Source of the DNA: an uncultured Bacteroidales bacterium
Lineage (GTDB): Bacteria > Bacteroidota > Bacteroidia > Bacteroidales > Paludibacteraceae
Length of the DNA stretch: 64,000 nucleotides
NCBI GenBank assembly: GCA_946404495.1
Contig: CAMJDT010000001.1
Location: 25,962-89,961 of the forward strand
Direction: 5' to 3'
Of this stretch, positions 17,918 to 26,700 are shown one piece after another. Under the pieces are notes generated by a model. That model did no database searches. It had not been told where the DNA came from and was given only the letters and a program-made list of their open reading frames with translations. The position numbers and the translations under genes are program-made. The number at the start of each line of letters is the position of its first letter. The stretch's first letter is position 1.

Positions 17918-20900
17918 TTAAAATTGAAGCGAAATACCTGCAACGGTGGTCATCGAACGCGGATAGATCGTGTTGTCTATACCGCCGCCGATTTCCGGGT
18001 CGAGACCCGAGTAGCCGGAGATGACGCAAGGGTTGCTAACCGTAATATATGCACGGCCGGAGATCTTGGGTTTCTGGAAACTGTAACCCAAGGTGATGTT
18101 ATCGATACGGAGGAACGAAGCGTTCTCTACGAAGTAGTCAGCCATGTACCAATCCGAGAATTTCTCGTACTTGTAGCTGTCGGTGGTCTTGTCGTAAACG
18201 AGGCCGTAGGTTTGGTCGCTGCGCACACCGGTCTTGTAGTACAGATCGAAGTCGTTGCGGAGCACACCGTGGTAACCGCCGTTCTGCGACTGATATACCT
18301 TACCGCCTTCTACCCATTGCAGGTTGCCGGCGAGTACCTCATTGTAAACATAGTTACCGATGTTGGCACGGAGGTTGAAACCGAGGTCGAATCCATAGAA
18401 TTGGAATTTGGTATTGAAACCTAAGGTCACCTTAGCGGCGGGAGATTGGTAGATGTATTTATCGTCGGGAGTGATCTGTCCGTCTTTGTTGCGGTCAACT
18501 ACGTAGAACACCTTATTGCCGTTAGCGTCGGTCTCCAGATGCGACTCATATACATAGAAGGAGTTGGCAGCCTCACCGACCTTGTTGGCCTGGATCATGT
18601 TACCGGTACCGATTCCGATATTTCCTACGGGTACATAGTAGTCATCACCCTTGCCCTCGATGAGCGAGGTGATCTTGTTGTCGTTCCATGCTACGTTGAA
18701 GCCGAGGTCCCACTTGAAGTTCTTGCGGTCAATCGCTACAGCGTTGATGGCATACTCCACACCTTGGTTTCTCAGCGAACCGATGTTGCTCACTACGCGG
18801 TTCTTGAAGTTGGTACCTGCCGGTACGTCCACCCAAGCGATCAGGTCTTTGGTCACACGGTAGTAGTAATCCAGGTTCATGGTCACACGGTTGTTGAGCA
18901 CGGCAAAGTCGATACCTACGTTGTAGGTCGTGGTCTTCTCCCAGGTGAGGTCGGTGTTGTATGCACCGGGACGATACGTATAGTAGTATCCGTTGATACC
19001 CTCTACGGTGTTACCGTCACCTACGGGATAGTAAGCATGCTCCTGACCATATACGTAGGTCGGCATGTAGTAGTAGTCATATCCGATATCCTGTTGACCG
19101 GTGATACCGTAGCCGAGACGCAGCTTGAAGTCGTTGATGGCGTTCACGTTGCGCAGCAGCGATTCCTTGATCTTCCATCCGAGGGCTACCGAGGGGAACA
19201 GGCCCCAGCGGGCGTTCTTGCCCTTCGAGTCGTAGCGGGCGAAACGCGACGAACCGTCAGCACGGAACGTAGCGGTGAGCAGGATCTGGTTCCAACCGTT
19301 CCAGTTCAAGCGGCCGTAGAACGACATCAGTGCGTTGTCGCTGTTCGACTCGCGGGTGTAGCGGTTGTAGTCCTTACCGGCGAGGGTCTTATCGTTGTTG
19401 GTGAGCTGATACGTACCGGCTCCGTCCGTGAACGATTTCCAATAGAAATACTGGCTCTCGTAACCTACCATCACATCAAAGTGCTGTGCGGCATCCTCCC
19501 AGTCCTTATAATATTGCGCGTACGCGGAGAACTGGAGATTGTATTTCGACTTCTCGGTGTAGCCTTCGTATCCATAGTAGTGGTTGGAGTACGAGTACGG
19601 GCTGATCGAGGTCACCTGCTTACCGTAGGAGTAGTCGGCACCGAAGTTAGCATGGATGCGCAGATCCTCGAATCCGTGGATCTTATAGTCAGCCTCCAGG
19701 TTACCGATGAATACGCCCGAGTTGGCGCGGTCGTTCTTCAGCTGCAGCAGCGACAGGGGGTTGGCCGTCGATTGCTGGTTGACGGTATAAGGCCATTCGG
19801 GGTCACCGTACTTACCGTTCTTCACGCGCTGGTAGTAACCGCCGAACCATGTATCGATCACATCGTCGGCTACGAGCACGTCGCCGGCAGCGTTCTTCGC
19901 ACCGTGCATCACGGGCATCGTCGGATCCATCGTCAGGGCCGAACCTACAGCGCCACCGTCAGCATAACGGTTGTAGCTGTACATACCCTTGGCATTGAGG
20001 TTGAAGTTCAGGTGATCCTTCAGGAACGAGGGCGACAGGCTGACGTCAGCCGTCACACGTTGCATCTGCGAGGTCTTCAGGGTACCGTTCTGCAGCGTAT
20101 AACCGATCGAAGCACGATAGGGCATATGAGCAGTACCGCCGGAGATCGACAGGTTGTGGTCGGTCGAGATAGCGGTGCGGTAGATCTGATCCTGCCAGTT
20201 GGTATTCTCCGTACCCAGCGTAGCCGTCTTGTTGGGCTTATGAGCGAGGTCGGTAGCATACTGGCGAAGTTCGTCACCGGTCAGGGTCTCCAGACGGTTG
20301 GTCAGGATACCGAAGCTGACGTTACCATTGTAGGTGAATTTGGGTTTCGAACCCTTGGCACCCTTCTTGGTGGTGATGATGATGACACCGTTGGATGCGC
20401 GGCTACCATAGATGGCGGTAGCGGAAGCGTCCTTGAGCACGGTGAACGACTCGATGTCGGCGGGGTTAACCATACTCAGCGGGTTGGCTACACCCTGGAT
20501 ACCGTTGTTATCCATGGCGAGACCGTCGATGACGATCAGCGGGGCGTTGGATGCATTCAGCGACGCACCACCACGGATCGTGATCGAACCGGCACCACCC
20601 GGGGTACCATCGCTGGCTACCACGTTCACACCGGCAATCTTACCTTGCAACATATCCTGAGCGTTCGTCGTCAGACCCTTGTTCATCTCATCGGGTTTCA
20701 TAGCCGTTACCGAACCGGTAGCATCGTTCTTACGAACGGTACCGTAGCCGACTACTACCACTTCGTCCAGAAGCTCAGAGTCTTCGCTCAGTTCAACACG
20801 CATGTCCGGACGGGCTTCCAACTCTTGTGCACGATATCCCATGTAGGAAATCTGCAGCACAGCTCCGGGTTGCACCGTCAGGACAAAGTTACCATCAAAA

Positions 20901-21061
20901 TCGGTTATCGTACCATTGGTCGTACCTTTCTCAACAACATTGGCTCCAATGATAGGCTCACCGTTCGATGCATCCAAAACGACACCTGTAATAGCCTGCG
21001 CCATCGCGAGCATGCTCACGCTCAGCAGGGCCAATACAAGAAGGAAGGATTTTTTCTTCAT
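17918..21061 (-). CDS. susC-like: SusC/RagA family TonB-linked outer membrane protein
   Basis: GVVLDASNGEPIIGANVVEKGTTNGTITDFDGNF carboxypeptidase-like domain, DEVVVVGYGTVRKNDATGSV, plug and barrel. Confidence 0.98.
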   Translation of the reverse strand: MKKKSFLLVLALLSVSMLAMAQAITGVVLDASNGEPIIGANVVEKGTTNGTITDFDGNFVLTVQPGAVLQISYMGYRAQELEARPDMRVELSEDSELLDEVVVVGYGTVRKNDATGSVTAMKPDEMNKGLTTNAQDMLQGKIAGVNVVASDGTPGGAGSITIRGGASLNASNAPLIVIDGLAMDNNGIQGVANPLSMVNPADIESFTVLKDASATAIYGSRASNGVIIITTKKGAKGSKPKFTYNGNVSFGILTNRLETLTGDELRQYATDLAHKPNKTATLGTENTNWQDQIYRTAISTDHNLSISGGTAHMPYRASIGYTLQNGTLKTSQMQRVTADVSLSPSFLKDHLNFNLNAKGMYSYNRYADGGAVGSALTMDPTMPVMHGAKNAAGDVLVADDVIDTWFGGYYQRVKNGKYGDPEWPYTVNQQSTANPLSLLQLKNDRANSGVFIGNLEADYKIHGFEDLRIHANFGADYSYGKQVTSISPYSYSNHYYGYEGYTEKSKYNLQFSAYAQYYKDWEDAAQHFDVMVGYESQYFYWKSFTDGAGTYQLTNNDKTLAGKDYNRYTRESNSDNALMSFYGRLNWNGWNQILLTATFRADGSSRFARYDSKGKNARWGLFPSVALGWKIKESLLRNVNAINDFKLRLGYGITGQQDIGYDYYYMPTYVYGQEHAYYPVGDGNTVEGINGYYYTYRPGAYNTDLTWEKTTTYNVGIDFAVLNNRVTMNLDYYYRVTKDLIAWVDVPAGTNFKNRVVSNIGSLRNQGVEYAINAVAIDRKNFKWDLGFNVAWNDNKITSLIEGKGDDYYVPVGNIGIGTGNMIQANKVGEAANSFYVYESHLETDANGNKVFYVVDRNKDGQITPDDKYIYQSPAAKVTLGFNTKFQFYGFDLGFNLRANIGNYVYNEVLAGNLQWVEGGKVYQSQNGGYHGVLRNDFDLYYKTGVRSDQTYGLVYDKTTDSYKYEKFSDWYMADYFVENASFLRIDNITLGYSFQKPKISGRAYITVSNPCVISGYSGLDPEIGGGIDNTIYPRSMTTVAGISLQF

Positions 21062-21098
21062 CGTAGTGATAATGTTAAGTTATTAAATAGTTGTTAAT

Positions 21099-22445
21099 TT
21101 ATTTTTCTTCTTTGATCAGCATCACGCTCAGCGCACCGATGCACAGCAGCACGCCGGCCGTTACGAGCATCATCACCTGACTACCGCCGCAGATGTACTT
21201 CAATAGCAGTCCGCCTACCAGTGCGGCTACGATCTGCGGCACGCATATCGTGCAGTTGAACAGTCCCAGGTAGTATCCCATGTTTCCGCCCTTGATGGCG
21301 TTGGTCACGATCGTGAAGGGCAGCGCTAACATGGCAGCCCAGGCGGCACCGATGAGCGCGTAGCTCAGCCAGAGTACGTAGGCGTTGGTTACAAACACGG
21401 TGGACATGAAGCCTATTCCGCCCACCACGAGCGAGATGGCATATGCACCCTTGTTGCCAAACCAGTGCTCCAGCTTCGGCAGGAAGGCAGCCCACAGGAG
21501 CGAACCTACGGCCTGCACGCAGAATACGACGCCTACCCAGTTACCGGCGTTCTGGAACGCGGCATCCTTGGCATCCGCACCATCCCAACCGAAGCAGTTG
21601 ATGGCGATCGCACCGTTCGAATAGGTCCACATATACATGAACGCCGCCCAGCAGAAGAACTGCACCAATCCTACGGTCCAGAAGGCCGACGGAGCCTCTT
21701 TCAGCAACTGGATAAAGCCCTTATCGTCGTTGGCATTGGCATTGGCATTGGCTTTGTTGATTCCGTGGAACTCGGCATACTCCTCGGGGTTCAGCTCCTT
21801 AACCGTAGCAAAAGTATAGAGCGAGCAGAGGATCAGGATCGTGGCGCCGGCGTAGAACGACCACTTGACGCTATCGGGGATAACGCCCTCGGGAGCCTCG
21901 TTGGCGATGCCGATCCAGGTGAAAAAGATCGGGAACAGATAGCCTACTACCGAACCGGCATTGCACAACGCCGACTGGATCGCATAGGCTGTACCCTTCT
22001 GCTCCTCGTTCACCATATCGCCTACCATCATCTTAAACGGCTGCATCGCGATATTGATGCTCGTATCCAGGAACATCAGGCTGAACAGTCCGAACCACAT
22101 CGCGGCATTCAGTCCTAAGAAGGCCGACTGCGCAAAGGTGAAGTCACCCGCATTGGGCAGCAGCAGCATCACGGCTACGGCGATGAGCGCACCTACCAGC
22201 AGATAGGGCTTGCGGCGACCGAGACGATTCCAAGTCTTGTCACTATACTTACCTACCAAAGGCTGCACGATCATTCCCATCAGCGGGGGAAGGATCCAGA
22301 AAAAACTCAACTGGTGAGGATCTGCGCCCAAGGTGGCGAAAATACGGGAGATGTTCGCACTCTGAAGGGCATAGGCGATCTGCACTCCAAAGAAGCCGAA
22401 ACTCAGGTTAAATAGTTGTGCAAACGACAAGTTACGCTTTTCCAT
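21099..22445 (-). CDS. MFS transporter, SLC45/maltose-type
   Basis: LSFAQLFNLSFGFFGVQIAYALQSANISRIFATLGADPHQL...VGKYSDKTWNRLGRRKPY. Confidence 0.85.
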   Translation of the reverse strand: MEKRNLSFAQLFNLSFGFFGVQIAYALQSANISRIFATLGADPHQLSFFWILPPLMGMIVQPLVGKYSDKTWNRLGRRKPYLLVGALIAVAVMLLLPNAGDFTFAQSAFLGLNAAMWFGLFSLMFLDTSINIAMQPFKMMVGDMVNEEQKGTAYAIQSALCNAGSVVGYLFPIFFTWIGIANEAPEGVIPDSVKWSFYAGATILILCSLYTFATVKELNPEEYAEFHGINKANANANANDDKGFIQLLKEAPSAFWTVGLVQFFCWAAFMYMWTYSNGAIAINCFGWDGADAKDAAFQNAGNWVGVVFCVQAVGSLLWAAFLPKLEHWFGNKGAYAISLVVGGIGFMSTVFVTNAYVLWLSYALIGAAWAAMLALPFTIVTNAIKGGNMGYYLGLFNCTICVPQIVAALVGGLLLKYICGGSQVMMLVTAGVLLCIGALSVMLIKEEK

Positions 22446-22471
22446 ACTACTAAATTACAGTTAATCGGCTG

Positions 22472-22503
22472 CAAAGATACAACAATTTTCTGATATGAAC
22501 AAA
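22472..22503 (-). promoter_or_regulatory. Bacteroidetes-type promoter for the MFS-susCD operon
   Basis: Reverse complement TTTG (22500-22503), 20-nt spacer, TATCTTTG (22472-22479). Confidence 0.75.
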
Positions 22504-22690
22504 CTTTTCTGACATTTTTTTCAAAAAAACGTCGTTGAAGTAGCATTTTTTTCGTGTTCGGTACCGAGTCGCGAGGGTCGATACCGCTCTTTGGGGACCC
22601 AACTTCGCTAAATCGACGGGCGACTCGGGCCTCCACTCTCCCCAAAAAATCCTGACGAATTTTTCGGGGGCCCCGATGAAGGAACCCCTG

Positions 22691-22866
22691 AAAAAGTCTC
22701 GAAAAAGTCTCGAGATTGGATCGAGATTGACTCGGGAAAGGTCTAGGATATGATCGGAAAAGTCTCGTAAAAAGTTCGTAAAAAGCTCGTAAAAAGTAGG
22801 TAAAAGGGTCGGGAATGGATAAGGAATGTATAAAGAATATATAAAGAATGGACAAGCAATCATTAA
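22691..22866. repeat. Diverged 11-bp periodic array, 16 units
   Basis: aaaaagtctcg|aaaaagtctcg|agattggatcg|agattgactcg|ggaaaggtcta|ggatatgatcg|gaaaagtctcg|taaaaagttcg|taaaaagctcg|taaaaagtagg|taaaagggtcg|ggaatggataa|ggaatgtataa|agaatatataa|agaatggacaa|gcaatcattaa. Confidence 0.85.
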
Positions 22867-23157
22867 CCTTTGGAGGCAGATTTTTGGGGACCCCGGGGGT
22901 AGTGCAATGCAAAAAAAATGCTTTGTCAGTATTGACAGTATTGTCAGTTTGAGGGGGAAAAGAGGCAGTTTAGATGTAAAAAAATGATGAAACTGACAGA
23001 ACTGACAAAACTGACATGCAAAAATTGCATGAGACAGTTGAGATAGTTGAGACAGTTGGAAGGCCCGCAAATAGAAGGAATTAAACGGAAGTGTCTCAAG
23101 AGTCTCAAGAATCTCAGTGCAAAATATTATATAACCAAAAAAGGCGGGGATGACGAT

Positions 23158-23590
23158 GCTCGCCGAGTTAGCGGCGAGAGCAGAACCCACAGCAGGTCAT
23201 GGCGGCAAAAATGCCGCCAAATGAAACGCCTCACAGCGGGTGATGGCGGTAATCATACCGCCAAAGTGCACAATGAAACGCGCGGAGTTAAAGGCGAGAG
23301 CATAAATCAGCAGATTTATCGGGGACCCCGGAGCGGCGAGAGCAGAACCCACAGCAGGTCATGGCGGCAAAAATGCCGCCAAATGGAACGCCACATGGCG
23401 GATAATGGCGGTAATCATACCGCCAAAGTGCACAATGATGCTCGCCGAGTTAAAGGCGACCCCATAAATCAGCAGATTTATCGGGGACCCCGGAAGACGG
23501 GATGACGATGCTCGCCGAGTTAGCGGCGAGAGCAGAACCACGGGATGACGGGATACCGAAGAGAGACGGCAAGGAATGCCGTCTCTACGG
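23158..23590. repeat. Composite multi-hairpin repeat, copies in island 1
   Basis: 120-bp unit with stems CTCGCCG/CGGCGAG, TGGCGGCA/TGCCGCCA, TGGCGGTA/TACCGCCA; nested ataaatcagcagatttatcggggaccccgg; terminal hairpin AGAGACGGCA/TGCCGTCTCT. Confidence 0.9.
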
Positions 23591-23708
23591 GAGGCCGCGG
23601 ATTCTTCTACGGTATAACGGGATAACGTGATAACGGTATACCGAACGGCCGCGGTAATTTACGGGATACCGGGATAACGGGATAACGGGATACCGAACGG
23701 GCGGCGGA

Positions 23709-26700
23709 TTAGTGATAAAGCACCTTGTGGGCGGTGCGGTTGACGCGGACGACGTAGCCGGACTGATAGGGCAAGGGATAGGTGAACTCAGTGCCCGTGG
23801 CGGTTGCGCGGCAGACGAGCTGGCCGGTGGAGGTATAGAGGGCGATGTAGTCGCCCGGGATGAGGCCGCGGACATAGAGCGTGCCGTCGTACTGATAGAC
23901 GATGTACTGGCGGTTGCCCTTCTCGTCGGTAAGGGGATAGCCGCCGATGCGGATCGCAAAGCGCGTGAGGTGCTCGCCGGGCTCGAGAGAGACGGTGTAG
24001 TCCTCAGAGAGGAGGTTGGTATAGCGGTTGCGGTCGTAGTCGATGAGCCAGACGTAGCCATAGTCCATGTAGGCTTCCTTCTCCGGCAAGCTAAATGTAA
24101 AGTCTTTCTCCATTTGGGCATTAGGACTGCTGACGTACATCTTGCTCTCCGGGCCTATGGTCGAAGGCAGTTTCTCGGGGATGGAGACGCCGAGGGGGAT
24201 GTCGACCTCGATCGGGGTAGCGCCGAGCAGCGAGAGGCGCGAAGTGCGCTGTTGGTCCATCAGGTATATCTCCGGGTGTTCGGTCAGGGTGCTCCATTTG
24301 AGTCCGTCGCGTCCGTAGCTATAGCGGACGTTCTTATCGGCTGCGGAATCGGGAATAGCCGTCAGCACATCGCCCTCGCCGCGTGCGTTGGCGAGGCGGA
24401 GGATCGGACGGGAGGCTTTCTCGTTGTGACCGTAATAAGGAAGATGGAAGATGACGCCCTCGCGGGAGTTCTTGGTAGCGGTCTGGGTAAGGAAGGCATT
24501 ACCGAGCGAGAGCATCGCACCCTTATCCCACGAGCGTAAAGCGTAGATCTGTTCGTCCTTCAGATAGGTACCGTCCGCATTCATGAGATACATGACGTGC
24601 GGGATAAACATCTGGCGGAGGTAGTTATCCTCGTAGAGGGTCGTATCGGTACGATAATTGGAGACGAGCCACGGCAGACCCTTCATATTCCATCCCATAT
24701 CTTCCTGGCGCGTGAAGTTGAGCGAGGCGCCGGATCCGGCCGTACGGTTGTCGTACTGGTTGAGATAGACGGTCTTATCGTGGTCCGACTCGGTGTAGAC
24801 ATATTTGCCGCCCTCCGAAGCGAACGAAGTGAAGCGGAGTACGGTATCGACGGAGGAGCCGAAGTCGATGAGGTAGCCCTCCGTAGCCGTACGGTTGACG
24901 GTATCGATCGGTGTCCAGAGCGAAGAGTTGTCGGTCTGGAAGACATAGTCCTTAGCCGAGCGGGCGACACCGTTGTACCGGTAGGTGGTAAAGGTGATTG
25001 GTGATAGGTGAGAGGTGAGAGTGAGAGTATCCCCGGCGGCAGCGTAGGTCGAGACGGTGATGTTGTCCGTACTATAGGAGAAGGGGAAGGCGGTCATGGC
25101 ATAGCGCTGGAGGTGGAAGGGACGCTCTGCGGCGAGGTAGGCGAACTTGAGTTCGTGTCCGTTGCCGTAGAAGGAGGCGCCGCGCTTGAGCAGCACGTAG
25201 CCCGGCGAGAGGATGATAGCGTTGTCATTGAAGTCGCGGAAGTCCAAGGGGTCGCTATATTGCAGCGTGACGGCGCTGCTGTCCATGAGATAGCAGACAG
25301 AGCCCGGGTGCGGGTACATGTTACCTCCGTAGTGGCTAAGGAAGGCGCACTTCTTGAGGGCAGCATTAGACTGTGTGATCGGCTCACGGTTGGTGAGGGC
25401 GGTGAGTTCGACCACGGTCTTGGGTTCGATTCTCCAGGTCTCGAAGGCTCCCACATCTACCTGACTGCCAATCTTACGCGGGTTGCCCAAGAGGTCTCGG
25501 TCGTGGCGGAAGGCAATCGTGCTATCGGAGACGTAGTCGTCGAATACTGCGGGCAGTGCGTCATCGGCTACGCCGGCGTTGATGCGCGACGAGTGCTCGT
25601 GGAGCTGGAAGCCCAGCGCGGTATTGTTGGTCAGGAACGCGGGCAGTTTATGCGGGGTATTGTCCGTGAGGTAAGGCGCAAAGCAGTGCAAGGTGTCACG
25701 CTGACCGTAGAGGGTATTCTGCACGGCGTCGGCGGTAGCCTCGTTGAGGAGCGGTGTGACGTCCTCATTATCGGCCACGATTGTATTATTGAGCGACAGT
25801 CCATTTGCGCCAATGCGTACGATCGAAGAGGCGGAGTCGTTGTAGAACAGGCAGTTATAGAGCAAACCGCGGCGGATATCGGCTACGGGTACGTCGGTAA
25901 AGGTATTGTCGGTGATGAGACAGTTACGGATGGCCGACTTCTCATTGTCGATATAGACCGGAGCGAAGCCCAAAGCGGAGCTATGTCGTCCGTCGGGGTT
26001 GGTGATGAAGAAGCCGTCGAGGAGGAAGCCGGTATTGAATTCATCGCCGGTGATCTGAACGGAGTTGATGCGGGTACGCATACCGGCATTGAGGGCAGTA
26101 GGCGTAGCTATACCGGTAGAGAGTGCCCGGACATAGTTGATATAGCGCTGACACTCGTCGTTGGTAAAGGAGCGCTGGTGTGTAGAGGGGTCCTCATAGA
26201 TCCAGGCGGTGTCGTTGAAGGAGTTAGGCAGGCTACCGTAGACGAATACGCCGTCACGCGCTGTGACCGTAGTACGTTCTAAGGAGCCGTACGAGCCCTT
26301 AACGAAGACGTAGGCCTTGCGGGTCTCGAGGTCCTGGTTGCGGTTGAGGTAGGTATATACGGCGGCGGCGTCGATGGCGTTCTGCAGTTGTCCCTGACCG
26401 AAAGGCGACCTCCACGACGAGCCGTCACCGGCGGAGTAAGAAGGCAAGCTGGGTTGCACGTAGAGCACGCGCTGGAGTACAGCGAGGCACTCGTAGGCAC
26501 CACGTTCCATGCCCTCACCGCTGATACGCGGTTTGGCCGCGAGGTCGGAGTCGTTGACAAGGGCGGTGATATAGTCCGCCTTGAAGCCATTGGAGCGGCG
26601 CCATAATTTATTATGCGTAGCGGCACAGGTATCGGGATAGACGCGGAAGAAGACGCGGTTGCGATAGAGCGTCGTATCCGCCATATTCATGGTGCGGAGC

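Noticed and set aside
18446-21097. 883-aa plus-strand ORF opposite susC
   Set aside because: Mirror frame of a strong SusC gene; no recognisable motifs. A by-product of GC-rich codon usage.
22450-23190. 246-aa minus ORF in the repeat island
   Set aside because: Made of 9- and 11-nt arrays read as periodic peptides (QLSQLSQLS, FCQFCQF); no plausible start context.
23158-23590. CRISPR array
   Set aside because: Repeat units are long composite hairpins with no unique 30-40-nt spacers at regular spacing and no cas genes nearby.
22450-23708. tRNA or rRNA genes in the large intergenic region
   Set aside because: No cloverleaf-compatible segments or conserved rRNA sequence recognised; hairpins belong to the repeat families.
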